Notes: generated by a model not told the origin, from the letters alone. Counted from the first letter of the stretch, positions 9,011 to 18,348 are shown. The stretch is 64,000 bases of DNA from Lacticaseibacillus casei DSM 20011 = JCM 1134 = ATCC 393 (GCF_000829055.1 NZ_AP012544.1:2108001-2172000), one strand, 5' to 3'. Program-made: numbers and translations.

Positions 9011-9499
9011 TTAAGACTGGTGGTTAGCGAATGCGGTGGCTGCCAGCACAAGTGTGAGAACGGCGTCTGGGGATAAGGCCTTGCTGACCGTCTCAATGTG
9101 GCCGCTGGTTGCCACTGCTCCGATGACTTCCAGACCATACTTCACGATGTTGAGATCGCGTTGAGGTGCATAACCACCATCGAAAACCGGTTCGTGGTTA
9201 TATGTAAAATTCAGTTGATCATCTTTAATGGAGCCATCAACGTGATTGACCATAATGCGATCGTGAGTAGCCGTCAGGGGTGCCTGATCGTCTGGTAGAT
9301 TCAATTTGTGATCTGACTCAGTTGTGTAATAGTCGGTCTGTTTCATGTGCAGGTATTTCTCAGCCGGCTTTTTGAGCACTTTCAAATAATCCACAATGGC
9401 ATATACCTTCGTGGGATCCAGTTGGGTGGTTTTGGCCATCAGCTCATCGTTATGCGCTTCAAGCCAGTCTGCTAAATTACTAATACTAAACTGATCCAT
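9011..9499 (-). CDS. Hypothetical protein, 162 aa
   Basis: The ATG follows GGAGG by 8 nt. The protein is soluble-looking and acidic: an N-terminal helix-rich part (NLADWLEAHNDELMAK), a central polar part with LPDDQAPL and HDRIMVNHVDGS, and an alanine/valine-rich C-terminus (GLEVIGAVATSGH, VLTLVLAATAFA). It is monocistronic and its 3' end nearly touches that of the 78-aa ORF. No family is recognised. The real-gene call rests on length, start site and codon pattern. Confidence 0.65.
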   Translation of the reverse strand: MDQFSISNLADWLEAHNDELMAKTTQLDPTKVYAIVDYLKVLKKPAEKYLHMKQTDYYTTESDHKLNLPDDQAPLTATHDRIMVNHVDGSIKDDQLNFTYNHEPVFDGGYAPQRDLNIVKYGLEVIGAVATSGHIETVSKALSPDAVLTLVLAATAFANHQS

Positions 9500-9623
9500 A
9501 CTGTGCCTCCATCTTCATTGCTGATTCATACGCCAGTATAGCATGGACGCGCCATCTAATGTAGGTGATTGTCATAAACCTGTGACATTTCAAGTTATAT
9601 AATGGAGTCGGGAGATGAGCACG

Positions 9624-9794
9624 ATGCTAAGCAATCAAAAACCGTATCCGATCATTGATTATTTAGGCCGCCCTATCCGACTGCAATTATTTGTCACGTA
9701 CCGATTACGCATAAAAAATGGCTATATCCTGGCATTACGGCGTAACCAACACCAACAGGCACTGCCGAATCTCCTAGTCAAACACGCAAGTTAA
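9624..9794 (+). CDS. Small basic ORF, 56 aa, hypothetical
   Basis: A short frame, MLSNQKPYPIIDYLGRPIRL onward, ends LLVKHAS. A GGGAG site lies 9 nt before the ATG, and an in-frame ATG at 9615 is an alternative. A TATAAT hexamer at 9597-9602 stands just upstream. The product is strongly basic and has no membrane helix. A strong hairpin follows at 9839-9877. No family is recognised, and translation is plausible rather than shown. Confidence 0.4.
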   Translation: MLSNQKPYPIIDYLGRPIRLQLFVTYRLRIKNGYILALRRNQHQQALPNLLVKHAS

Positions 9795-9838
9795 AGTTGT
9801 CGACTGGCGATATCGATTCGTCCAATCGCCTTCAGATC

Positions 9839-9877
9839 AAACGACCCTAGAGGCAAAACAAGTCTCTAGGGTCGTTT
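9839..9877. terminator. Hairpin, probable bidirectional terminator
   Basis: A perfect 14-bp stem, AAACGACCCTAGAG paired with CTCTAGGGTCGTTT, with an 11-nt loop. It lies between the small plus-strand ORF and the minus-strand EamA gene. The T tracts are short on both sides. Confidence 0.6.
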
Positions 9878-9926
9878 ACGTTTTAGCCGCTGTTGATCAC
9901 CAACTGACTCTCAAATCAAAAATGGT

Positions 9927-10847
9927 TCATTCATCGGGTCGTTTTTCCAGCTTAGGTCCACGTGGTGTCACAATTGCCATCATGGCAACTGTCAAAATAA
10001 TCAGCACCCCGCCCAGCACTTCGGCAAACCCTAGATGCATATGCAGGAAGGCTACCGATACAAGTGTTGCGCCCAACGGCTCGAACGCATCCAGTAAGGT
10101 TGCTGCTGTTGGCGAAATAAACTGTAGGCTGGCAAGGTACACCGAATAAGCGATAATCGTTCCGAAAATCACAATAAACCAGTAACCGGCCCAGCCAGCG
10201 GCATCAAGATGCGGTATTTGTTTCCAAAAGGGATCAAACGCATCAACCAGGAATCCGCCCAACAATTGCGCCCAGGCTGTCACCACAATTGGTGAGTGCC
10301 GTTTTAAAAGTCCTGCCGGCAATAACGTATACGCGGCTGCAGCCAAGGCGGCCATGATGCCCCAAAAGAAAGCTGACGGGGAAATCGCCAAATGTGTCAG
10401 CCTGCCTTTAGTCACAACTAGTGCTGTCCCCAGCATGGCCATGCCAATCGTCAGTAAATCAATCCGACGCGGTTTTTCCCGCAATCGAAGTGCAAGAAAA
10501 ACCAAGACCACGACCGGTGAAAGATACTGTAAAATCGTCGCGGTTGCGGCATTCGCCACGGCAACGGCCTTAAAATAAATATACTGCATGCCGATCATGC
10601 CAAATAACACAAAAATAATCAGCTGCAACGCATCACGCCGATTGCGCCACGGTGCCATGATGGCCGACCGATCTTTCCAAAAGGCCACCGCCATCAACAC
10701 AACACCGGCAATCAGCATTTTCGAGCTAATTAACCAAGACACCTTGATGCCTTTATCAAACAGGGACTCGCTTACCGGGCCGGAAATACCCCAAAAACTT
10801 GACCCCATGATGGCTAGAAAAATCCCCCACAAGCGGATGCGTTTCAA
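9927..10847 (-). CDS. EamA/DMT-family transporter
   Basis: 306 residues with about ten hydrophobic helices in two homologous EamA repeats (MGSSFWGISGP near the start; ATAATLLDAFEPLGATLVSVAFL in the second half, here broken by helices). The TTG start follows an AAGGGG site. Family members export amino acids, metabolites or drugs; the substrate here cannot be told from sequence. The gene lies 29 bp after tag on the same strand and may share its transcript. Confidence 0.82.
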   Translation of the reverse strand: MKRIRLWGIFLAIMGSSFWGISGPVSESLFDKGIKVSWLISSKMLIAGVVLMAVAFWKDRSAIMAPWRNRRDALQLIIFVLFGMIGMQYIYFKAVAVANAATATILQYLSPVVVLVFLALRLREKPRRIDLLTIGMAMLGTALVVTKGRLTHLAISPSAFFWGIMAALAAAAYTLLPAGLLKRHSPIVVTAWAQLLGGFLVDAFDPFWKQIPHLDAAGWAGYWFIVIFGTIIAYSVYLASLQFISPTAATLLDAFEPLGATLVSVAFLHMHLGFAEVLGGVLIILTVAMMAIVTPRGPKLEKRPDE

Positions 10848-10876
10848 CGCCCTTGCCCCTTCTTGCGCTGATTGGA

Positions 10877-11443
10877 TCAGTCTTCCATAACAACATGATC
10901 GTCAATTAATCCTGCGCCTTGCAAATAATTATACACGATTACCGGGCCGACGAAGGCAAAGCCGTGTTTTTTCATATCTTTGGCAATCTTCACCGACAGT
11001 GCGCTTTTAGTCGGTATCTCCGCTAGTGATTTGGGGCGGTTAACCAATGGCTTGCCGTCAACAAAGGCCCACAAATAATCATTTAAGCTGCCATACTCGG
11101 CCTGAATTTTTAAAATAGCGCGCGCGTTGGTAATCGTCGCTTCAATTTTCATGCGGTTGCGAATGATGTCGGCACGTTTTAACAAAGCATCCACATCTGG
11201 TTCATCCATCGCTGCCACTTGTTTAATATCAAAATGATGGAAAGCATCCTTGAAGGCAGCCCGCTTGCGTAACACGAGTTCCCAGTTTAAACCTGCCTGA
11301 AAAATTTCCAACGATAACAACTCAAATAGTTTTTGATCATCGTGAACCGGCACGCCCCATTCATGATCATGATAAGCGCGTAATTCCGGTGACATTTTGG
11401 CAACCCAATCCGTATAGCGTTTGCGTTCCTGGTAGCGACGCAA
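10877..11443 (-). CDS. tag: DNA-3-methyladenine glycosylase I
   Basis: 188 residues of the HhH-GPD-like Tag family: YHDHEWGVPVHDD, SLEIFQAGLNWELVLRKR, ADIIRNRMKI and the C-terminal FVGPVIVYNYLQGAGLIDDH are all present. The enzyme removes 3-methyladenine from DNA. The E. coli zinc-snap cysteines are absent: the N-terminal position reads RYTDWV and the C-terminus VVMED, with only the histidines kept. This variant occurs in other Gram-positive Tag proteins. The start is taken at TTG after a GGAAG site; the frame is open upstream, but no better start is seen. Confidence 0.88.
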   Translation of the reverse strand: MRRYQERKRYTDWVAKMSPELRAYHDHEWGVPVHDDQKLFELLSLEIFQAGLNWELVLRKRAAFKDAFHHFDIKQVAAMDEPDVDALLKRADIIRNRMKIEATITNARAILKIQAEYGSLNDYLWAFVDGKPLVNRPKSLAEIPTKSALSVKIAKDMKKHGFAFVGPVIVYNYLQGAGLIDDHVVMED

Positions 11444-11618
11444 TGCTGCTTCCGTTTTAGCCTCTGCAGTTCGATCGCTTGTATCTGCTATTTCAAATGA
11501 CCTCCAAATCTTTGCTAATTGGTTATAGATACATTACGCCGCGATCTGTCAGAATGCCAGCAGTCACCCTCAAGTTATTGGATTTGTTTGTAACGCTTGC
11601 AACTTTATGATTGGCATA

Positions 11619-11732
11619 ACGCGTTCGCCAGCCCAGAAACCTGCGTGTAAGGACCTCGGTCGCAATGGCAAAGAACGCCATCACGCCCAAGGCCACTTAC
11701 ACTCCAGTTTCTAACCGGGCTGGTTCACGCTC
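11619..11732 (+). repeat. Family A foldback repeat, copy A1
   Basis: First of ten related intergenic elements. It runs from ACGCGTTCGCCAGCCCAG to GGGCTGGTTCACGCTC and folds on itself through GTGTAAG/CTTACAC and ATGGC/GCCAT arms. The outer arm reads CCAGCCCAGAAAC against GTTTCTAACCGGGCTGG, a paired variant of the CCGGCGCAGAAGTC form found in most copies. It lies between usp and tag; apart from it and the usp terminator the gap 11444-11790 is empty. Confidence 0.85.
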
Positions 11733-11735
11733 ACC

Positions 11736-11779
11736 AAAAAAAGGTAAGCATCAGCGATTCAACGTCGCCGATGCCTACC
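11736..11779 (-). terminator. Rho-independent terminator of the universal stress gene
   Basis: On the minus strand a 14-bp stem, GGTAGGCATCGGCG with CGCTGATGCTTACC (two G-T pairs), is followed by seven T. It begins 11 bp after the usp stop. Confidence 0.88.
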
Positions 11780-11790
11780 TTACCAAAAGC

Positions 11791-12237
11791 TTATTTAGTT
11801 TTAACGATGAGCACATCGCATGGCGCGGTGCGGTTCACGTATTCGGTTACCGAACCGACCAGCACCCGCTCGACTGCGTTCAGCCCAGTGGCGCCAATGA
11901 CGATCAGATCGTTGTGGTGGTCATGTGGAAAGTCAGTGGCGATAACCGTCTTGGGATTGCCAAAACGAATGTGGATGTCAATATCGGTCAGTCCTGTACT
12001 TTTAGCTTCTTCTTTCAAATTCTCTAAGTATTCCTGCGCATCTTGCGTCAGCTGATAAACCGCATCACCGGATATCATACCGCCATAGCTGCCGATAAAC
12101 TGCTTGGTGTCAAGCACATTCAAAACATCCAAGTGGGCTTGGTTGGCCATTGCAACTTTAACAGCCTTACTGAAAGCTAACTCGGCTTCCTTTGACCCAT
12201 CTACGGGTACAAGTAAGCGATCATATTCTTGGTCCAT
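11791..12237 (-). CDS. Universal stress protein, UspA family
   Basis: 148 residues from the ATG; a GTG three codons earlier has its AGGA site too close. The fold begins YDRLLVPVDGSKEAE. It ends with the ATP-binding signature GATGLNAVERVLVGS, matching G-x2-G-x9-G-S/T, followed by VTEYVNRTAPCDVLIV. Family members are cytoplasmic dimers that bind ATP and are induced under stress. The gene is monocistronic with its own terminator. Its promoter region is shared divergently with an XRE regulator and contains two inverted repeats. Confidence 0.92.
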   Translation of the reverse strand: MDQEYDRLLVPVDGSKEAELAFSKAVKVAMANQAHLDVLNVLDTKQFIGSYGGMISGDAVYQLTQDAQEYLENLKEEAKSTGLTDIDIHIRFGNPKTVIATDFPHDHHNDLIVIGATGLNAVERVLVGSVTEYVNRTAPCDVLIVKTK

Positions 12238-12316
12238 TCCGCTCACATCCTAACTTTCTTATTAACTTAAGCATAGAACGGTGAGGAAACGAATACAAGA
12301 AATAAATTTGGTCTTA

Positions 12317-12343
12317 ACATGGTAATCGATCACCATACCATGT
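12317..12343. promoter_or_regulatory. Inverted repeat, possible operator between usp and XRE gene
   Basis: ACATGGTA and TACCATGT, a perfect 8-bp inverted pair separated by 11 bp, lie 80 bp upstream of usp. This arrangement suits a dimeric regulator, but none is identified. Confidence 0.4.
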
Positions 12344-12389
12344 AAAATATACATCAGTACCAACCTTGAGGCGTCAACGTGGCAGGTCA

Positions 12390-12438
12390 AAGAACCGTCA
12401 ATCAAAATTTATTTAAATATATTTTGATTTTGCGGTTC
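12390..12438. repeat. Long AT-rich inverted repeat upstream of XRE gene
   Basis: GAACCG and AATCAAAAT on the left match ATTTTGATT and CGGTTC on the right, around an AT-rich centre. It directly precedes the probable promoter (TATTAT near 12468) of the XRE gene, so it may be an autoregulatory operator or a transcriptional hairpin. Confidence 0.5.
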
Positions 12439-12546
12439 AATGATTGATTTAATACGTAATGATGCTATATTATAGTGAGTAAGCTTGTATTCTTAATTTT
12501 TAAGAATTCGGCGTCACACAAGAAAAAAAGAAGCGTGGTGAAATTT

Positions 12547-12939
12547 ATGATTACAAATGGTGTTGGCAGTGTCTTGCGGCAAATCCGTAAGAGTCGTGGC
12601 GAATCAATTGTTGAAGTTGCCAAGGCGACGCACACGTCCCCTGCAAGCTTTACCAAGTGGGAGAACGATCAGACAATTCCAAGCGAACGCAGTATTCGAA
12701 AGCTTGCTGAATACTATGATGTCGATCCGCTTGATTTGTTAGGCGTTGCATATCCTGACAAGTACGCGAAACAAAAAGAGCAGGAAAAAGCAGCTGCAGA
12801 GGGTTCGACCATTCGGATTGAAGACCTGATCGGTAATAATTCCGTTTTGACCTACAATGGTTCCCCGCTTAGTTCCGGAACCAAGTCCCTTGTGGCAGCC
12901 TTCATTACCGGTTTAATTATTTCTCAACCGGAAGAATAG
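12547..12939 (+). CDS. XRE-family transcriptional regulator
   Basis: 130 residues from an ATG with only a weak site; GTG codons at 12535 and 12475 are in frame, but the latter overlaps the promoter -10. The first ~65 residues are a Cro/CI helix-turn-helix (VLRQIRKSRGESIVEVAKAT, then SFTKWENDQTIPSERSIRKLAEYYDVDPLDLLG). The C-terminal half is unassigned and ends in a short hydrophobic stretch (SLVAAFITGLII). It may bind the inverted repeats just upstream. A terminator follows. No phage genes are near. Confidence 0.85.
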   Translation: MITNGVGSVLRQIRKSRGESIVEVAKATHTSPASFTKWENDQTIPSERSIRKLAEYYDVDPLDLLGVAYPDKYAKQKEQEKAAAEGSTIRIEDLIGNNSVLTYNGSPLSSGTKSLVAAFITGLIISQPEE

Positions 12940-12958
12940 TTGCTTTGCGTTACACTGG

Positions 12959-12983
12959 GAGTCGTCTGCGGGCGGCTCTTTTT
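12959..12983 (+). terminator. Terminator after XRE regulator
   Basis: GAGTCG and CGGCTC arms with an 8-nt loop, followed by TTTTT, 19 bp after the stop codon. Confidence 0.75.
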
Positions 12984-12995
12984 ATATAGTCATTA

Positions 12996-13059
12996 TGAAA
13001 ACGTTTCATCCCGTTGCCGGTCACCATCAATGTCGCGTATACTAGGGTCAAACGTTTTC
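12996..13059 (+). promoter_or_regulatory. Promoter with flanking cre-like inverted repeats for the phosphatase gene
   Basis: A TTGCCG -35 (13014-13019), 18-bp spacer and TATACT -10 (13038-13043) precede the phosphatase start. The promoter is bracketed by GAAAACGTTT (12997-13006) and its exact inverse AAACGTTTTC (13050-13059). The first half reads TGAAAACGTTTCA, close to the CcpA cre consensus but one base short. A looped or paired repressor arrangement is inferred. Confidence 0.5.
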
Positions 13060-13077
13060 ACGATGGAGGAATTAAAT

Positions 13078-13866
13078 TTGGCACCTTATGTTCTTAATAT
13101 TAAACACGGCTTAAATTTTCGCGAGCTTGGCGGGTATCGGACCAAATCCGGCCAGGTGATTAAATCTCACAAAATTATCCGCTCGGCAAAACTAAGTGAA
13201 TTATCTGATGCGGATTTGGATTATTTGGCCGATTATGGACTGATTTCCGATGTGGACTTTCGCTCGCCCGAGGAACAAGCGGCCGAGCCCGATCGCTATC
13301 CGAACGTCGCTGAATACCACTTCGTCCCTGTCTTCCCAACCGACGAAACCAAAAGCAGCGAACAGGCTGATGCCCTGCAAAAGAGTTTCTCCCGCGATCC
13401 GCACGCTGGTTTCGAGAATATGGTCAAAACTTACGCCGATATTGTCAAAATGCCGTCCGCCCAAAAAGCCTATCGTCAATTTTTCGATATTCTGTTAAGT
13501 AACGACAGCGAAAACGGCGCTGTGCTGTTCCACTGCACAGCAGGTAAAGACCGTACCGGTATGGGCGCCGTTTATCTGCTATCGGCTTTGGGGGTCGATG
13601 GTCATACGATTCGGCAAGATTATTTGGCAACCAACGACCTGATTCAGCCGATGGTCGAAAAGAATCTTGCTGCGGCACGCAAACGCGGCGCAACGGATGC
13701 ATTGCTCGCTAACATTCGTGACCTCGGTACCGTTTCGGGTGCCTTTCTCGACAGTGCACTGGCGACCATCGACGAAGAGTACGGCGGCATGAAAAATTAT
13801 CTTCAAGACGCTCTGCAACTCACGCCGGCGGAAAAGCGCGACCTCCGGGAACTCTATCTTCAGTAA
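13078..13866 (+). CDS. Tyrosine-specific protein phosphatase, LpTp/Y_phosphatase3 type
   Basis: 262 residues from TTG, 7 nt after GGAGGA; the frame extends upstream without a site. It contains NFRELGGYRT at the N-terminus, FRSPEE, and the P-loop HCTAGKDRTG with Cys153 and Arg159 (C-x5-R). The family dephosphorylates phosphotyrosine and sometimes phosphoinositides. No signal peptide is visible, so it is probably cytoplasmic. It is monocistronic with its own promoter and a terminator downstream. Its physiological target cannot be read from context. Confidence 0.88.
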   Translation: MAPYVLNIKHGLNFRELGGYRTKSGQVIKSHKIIRSAKLSELSDADLDYLADYGLISDVDFRSPEEQAAEPDRYPNVAEYHFVPVFPTDETKSSEQADALQKSFSRDPHAGFENMVKTYADIVKMPSAQKAYRQFFDILLSNDSENGAVLFHCTAGKDRTGMGAVYLLSALGVDGHTIRQDYLATNDLIQPMVEKNLAAARKRGATDALLANIRDLGTVSGAFLDSALATIDEEYGGMKNYLQDALQLTPAEKRDLRELYLQ

Positions 13867-13958
13867 TTAGCGATAAATTCGTCACAATCTGTTCACATTT
13901 TTCCGATATGTTAGCAGCGTCGTGAAAAAGCGATGTTCCGCCTCCTGTTCTTTTAACG

Positions 13959-13996
13959 AAAAACGTTGTTTGGCAATGGCTGGATAACGTTTTTTT
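13959..13996 (+). terminator. Terminator after phosphatase gene
   Basis: AAAAACGTT and AACGTTTTT arms flank an 18-nt loop, with a run of T at the end. It adjoins repeat copy A2; together they occupy most of the 353-bp gap before queG. Confidence 0.6.
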
Positions 13997-14132
13997 GTGA
14001 GCGCGAACAGGAGCGTTTAGAAATCGGAAGCAAACCCTTACAAGGTCCTCAATAGTACGAGTGGCAAAAGGTGGTGTTTGTCCATCACGCCCGAAGCCTC
14101 TACACGCAGGTTTCTGCGCCGGTAAACGTGTT
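13997..14132 (-). repeat. Family A foldback repeat, copy A2 (divergent)
   Basis: Reverse-orientation, degenerate member running from GTGAGCGCGAACAGGAGCG to GTTTCTGCGCCGGTAAACG. The ends and the CCATCACGCC core are recognisable, but the central pairing is partly lost, so this looks like an older copy. It lies in the queG upstream region. Confidence 0.65.
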
Positions 14133-14219
14133 AATGGGCTTTGGGGCGTTCTGCAATTTTGCTTTCCCGCCACCGTTTCGCTAAAATAATGACATCATCA
14201 ATGTTAGGAGGTTGGCGGC

Positions 14220-15362
14220 ATGGATCTTAAGGAAACGATCAAAAGCCACGCGAAGGATTTGGGGATCGATAAAATCGGCTTTACCACCGCCGATGATTTT
14301 GCTGCATTAAAACCCAGTTTGCTGGCTCAAAAAGCCGCTGGCCATACAACCGGATTCGAACACCAAAATCTGGATGAACGGTTATATCCTGACAAGATCT
14401 TTGACCAGCCGCAGAGTATCATTGCCATTGCGCTGGCTTATCCATCCAAAATTCATGACCGTCCACCTCGCACCGGTCCTAAACGCGGTCGCTTTGCGCG
14501 GGCTAGTTGGGGCATTGATTATCACACCGTTTTGGATCGCAAGATGGACGCATTAATGCAATTTATCAAAGACACGGCTGCGACGGATACAGCCATCCGC
14601 TTCAAACCCATGGTCGACACTGGAGAATTAATCGATGTCGCCGTCGCCCAGCGCGCCGGGCTTGGTTTTATCGGCAAAAATGGCCTGCTAATCACGCCTG
14701 AATTTGGTTCCTATGTCTATTTAGGCGAAATCATCACGAATATTAAATTCGCACCGGATGAACCGATGGCTTGTCAATGTGGGACGTGTACCCGCTGTAT
14801 TGACTTTTGTCCGCCCAAGGCACTGCTAGGCGATGGACGGATGAACGGTCAGCGGTGCCTGTCTTACCAAACTCAAACAAAGGGTTACATGGATCCGGAA
14901 TTTCGGCCGATGATTCGCAATGTCTTGTACGGCTGTGATATCTGCCAACAGGTCTGCCCGTTTAATAAAGGCAAAGATTTTCATATACATCCCGAAATGG
15001 AACCTGATCCAGACACCGTGATGCCGGAATTAATTCCAATGCTAACGTTAAGCAATAGAGGCTTTAAGACCCGCTTCGGTAAACTGGCCGGGGCATGGCG
15101 CGGGAAAAAGCCGCTGCAGCGTAACGCCATCATTGCATTAGTTAACCTTCATGATCGCAGTGCTGTTCCGCACCTACTTGAGGTCATTGAAAACGACCCC
15201 CGCCCCATGATCAGGGCAACGGCCGCGTGGGCTATTAGCGAACTGGCCGCTGCCCCCACAGCTGAACTCACGACATTTTTGAAAAATGCTCAGGCTAAGG
15301 AAACCACCGAAGAAGCTCGCACCGAGTTTCAAAACGCAATTGATCGAATCGTCCAACGCTGA
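14220..15362 (+). CDS. queG: Epoxyqueuosine reductase
   Basis: 380 residues, with ATG 8 nt after AGGAGG. It carries two 4Fe-4S motifs, [12 protein letters not shown] near residue 190 and [12 protein letters not shown] near 242, and the cobalamin-binding DUF1730 region before them. A C-terminal HEAT-like part ([17 protein letters not shown]) is also typical. QueG reduces epoxyqueuosine to queuosine at the wobble position of GUN tRNAs, including tRNA-Asn, whose gene lies 3 kb downstream. No other queuosine genes are in the window. Length and motifs are normal. Confidence 0.94.
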   Translation: MDLKETIKSHAKDLGIDKIGFTTADDFAALKPSLLAQKAAGHTTGFEHQNLDERLYPDKIFDQPQSIIAIALAYPSKIHDRPPRTGPKRGRFARASWGIDYHTVLDRKMDALMQFIKDTAATDTAIRFKPMVDTGELIDVAVAQRAGLGFIGKNGLLITPEFGSYVYLGEIITNIKFAPDEPMACQCGTCTRCIDFCPPKALLGDGRMNGQRCLSYQTQTKGYMDPEFRPMIRNVLYGCDICQQVCPFNKGKDFHIHPEMEPDPDTVMPELIPMLTLSNRGFKTRFGKLAGAWRGKKPLQRNAIIALVNLHDRSAVPHLLEVIENDPRPMIRATAAWAISELAAAPTAELTTFLKNAQAKETTEEARTEFQNAIDRIVQR

Positions 15363-15392
15363 GCATGTTATAATAAAGTATAAGGATGAGAG

Positions 15393-15767
15393 GTGCCCAC
15401 ATTGAAATTATATCAAGGACTGATACAGGTGCAGGTCAACGAAGAGATGGCCGATGATGCGCCAGACTTCAACATTACAACCGATCTGGTTAAACCGTTA
15501 CACTATTCGCCATCGGAATTGTACCGTTATTTAGATGCTGTTCTAAAACCCGGCAGCCGTCACGATCAAAATAATCTTAAATATGTCACGGATGCCGCGT
15601 TCATCGGCGAAAACTTTGATTTCAATTCGGTGCCTTTTACGGCCAAGTTGAAGGATTTTGAATTCAAAATGGCGTTTGCTCGAAATCTCGTGAGTGACCT
15701 CAATCGCCACGTTTCGGTTAATATCAATACAAAAGATCATGCTTTTGAACTGTTGTTTGTTGATTAA
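15393..15767 (+). CDS. Hypothetical protein, 124 aa
   Basis: A soluble, acidic protein containing LYQGLIQVQVNEEMADDAPD and ending HAFELLFVD. The start is uncertain: GTG at 15393 after AAGGA, or TTG at 15402 after GAGAGGTG. A TATAAT hexamer at 15369-15374 suggests its own promoter, although it follows queG by only 30 bp. No catalytic motif is visible and I do not recognise the family. It ends before a strong bidirectional terminator. Confidence 0.65.
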   Translation: MPTLKLYQGLIQVQVNEEMADDAPDFNITTDLVKPLHYSPSELYRYLDAVLKPGSRHDQNNLKYVTDAAFIGENFDFNSVPFTAKLKDFEFKMAFARNLVSDLNRHVSVNINTKDHAFELLFVD

Positions 15768-15793
15768 AAGCCTGCAAAAACATAGCTCCGTTC

Positions 15794-15853
15794 AAAAAAA
15801 GTACCCTGATTCCCCACCATGCATTGACACGGTGGTAATCAAGGTACTTTTTT
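15794..15853. terminator. Bidirectional terminator
   Basis: AAAAAAGTACC-type arm pairs with GGTACTTTTTT, extended by TGATT/AATCA and CCACC/GGTGG. It serves the 124-aa gene on plus and bioY on minus, which converge here. Confidence 0.9.
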
Positions 15854-15861
15854 GTACTAGC

Positions 15862-16404
15862 TTACTTTGAATTCAAGGCAGGCATCACAGCCGTTAATTG
15901 TTGAACCACCAAAACGCTGAGCGCCATTTTAAGCAGATCACCTGGAATATAGATCAAAACACTCAAAAGCGCCGGAACAAATGTCATATTCGTCGTCGCA
16001 GCCAACCACGCGGCGCCCAACAATTCCGTCAGCAGCACGCCGCCCAACGTCATCCCAAGGGCTTTGGTCACCCAAGAATCTTGCTTAAGGTAATGGGTAA
16101 TGCCGGCATAGGCCAGCGGTGTCAGCAACCAACCATACATGAAGCCGGCAGTCGGCCCCATGAAGACGGCGATACCGCCGCGACCACCAGTTAATACGGG
16201 CAAGCCAAGCGCAGCCAATGCCAGCAACATGCCAATTGTGACCGTTGCCGACCGTTTCGGTAACAACATGGCCACCAACATGACGCCCATGTTCTGCAAA
16301 ACAATCGGCACACCTAGAAAACCAACTGTGATCGGTGGCGCAAATGCCAATCCGATTAAGACTGCCAATAATAGCCCCATACGTGTTAGAATTTTTGTTT
16401 GCAT
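15862..16404 (-). CDS. bioY: Biotin ECF transporter substrate-binding subunit BioY
   Basis: 180 residues with about six hydrophobic helices. The BioY signature region GGRGGIAVFMGPTAGFMYGWLL is present (shown here in two parts: GGRGGIAVFM and GPTAGFMYGWLL), and IPGDLLKMAL near the C-terminus. BioY binds biotin in the membrane and uses a shared EcfAAT energising module encoded elsewhere. No biotin synthesis genes are near, which fits a biotin-requiring lactobacillus. It is monocistronic and ends at the bidirectional terminator. Confidence 0.93.
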   Translation of the reverse strand: MQTKILTRMGLLLAVLIGLAFAPPITVGFLGVPIVLQNMGVMLVAMLLPKRSATVTIGMLLALAALGLPVLTGGRGGIAVFMGPTAGFMYGWLLTPLAYAGITHYLKQDSWVTKALGMTLGGVLLTELLGAAWLAATTNMTFVPALLSVLIYIPGDLLKMALSVLVVQQLTAVMPALNSK

Positions 16405-16539
16405 GAAGTCACCATTCCCGTTCTATATTTTACTTAGAATACCATACCGTAACGGCATGCAGCATCAAAATTCGTTCAGAGCATGTCTCTTTTGTGTTCT
16501 TTTTCAAGAAAAGCTGTTTTTTAGCTAAAATAATCCGTG

Positions 16540-16944
16540 CTACTTTTCATCGGCCAATTTGCCTTCATAAGCCAATTTCTCGTTTTCATAGCTAAGCATG
16601 TGATCTTCAAAGTGATCGATCTTGTAGTCTAGGTACCGAAGTGTCTTGTTAATATTGTCACGCTGCGCCATTAAATGATCGCGCTGTTCGATAAACAAAG
16701 ACTTTCTAGCAGCAATCGTCTGGTCGCCTTCACGTAAAAGTTTAACAAATTCAGAAAGCGCCTCAATCGACATCCCTGCTTTACGAAGAATCATGATGTA
16801 ATAAACCCAATTCAGCGCATGTTCATCATACTCACGATACCCACTTGCGTTACGCGCAATATCGGGCAATAACCCGATACGCTCCCAATAACGCAACGTG
16901 TCTTTCGTCAGGTCAAACTTCTTACTAACCTCATCAATCGTCAT
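16540..16944 (-). CDS. MerR-family transcriptional regulator
   Basis: 134 residues: a winged helix-turn-helix at the N-terminus (TIDEVSKKFDLTKDTLRYWERIGLLP), a second DNA-binding part (GYREYDEHALNWV) and a coiled-coil dimerisation helix. There is no cysteine cluster, so it is not a metal sensor. It follows the aldo/keto reductase gene by 17 bp on the same strand. Such pairs are common in lactobacilli, where the regulator probably controls its own operon in response to an aldehyde or redox signal. Confidence 0.9.
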   Translation of the reverse strand: MTIDEVSKKFDLTKDTLRYWERIGLLPDIARNASGYREYDEHALNWVYYIMILRKAGMSIEALSEFVKLLREGDQTIAARKSLFIEQRDHLMAQRDNINKTLRYLDYKIDHFEDHMLSYENEKLAYEGKLADEK

Positions 16945-16961
16945 AACAAGCTCACCTCGTC

Positions 16962-18235
<1,274 letters not shown>

Positions 18236-18271
18236 AAAAAAATAGCTGTGAACTTTATATCGTTCACAGCT
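18236..18271 (-). terminator. Terminator of tRNA-Asn
   Basis: On the minus strand AGCTGTGAAC pairs perfectly with GTTCACAGCT around an 8-nt loop, followed by ATTTTTTT. It begins 5 bp after the tRNA. Confidence 0.93.
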
Positions 18272-18276
18272 CAGTC

Positions 18277-18348
18277 CTGCCCAGGCTGGATTCGAACCAG
18301 CGACCCTTTGATTAACAGTCAAGCATTCTACCACTGAACTACTGGGCA
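18277..18348 (-). tRNA. tRNA-Asn (GTT)
   Basis: A 72-nt cloverleaf: acceptor TGCCCAG/CTGGGCA, D arm GTTC...GAAT, anticodon loop CTGTTAA with anticodon GTT, T arm GCTGG TTCGAAT CCAGC and discriminator G. CCA is not encoded. There is one apparent C-A mismatch at the top of the anticodon stem. A TATAAT -10 lies at 18361-18366 on the minus strand. It is transcribed alone with its own terminator. GUN anticodons such as this are substrates of queuosine modification. Confidence 0.95.

Noticed and set aside
11665-12055. Plus-strand ORFs over the universal stress gene
   Set aside because: They are antisense shadows of a well-supported usp gene and begin inside repeat A1.
13820-14173. 117-codon minus-strand ORF downstream of the phosphatase
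   Set aside because: It runs through repeat copy A2 and a terminator and lacks a start site; treated as chance.
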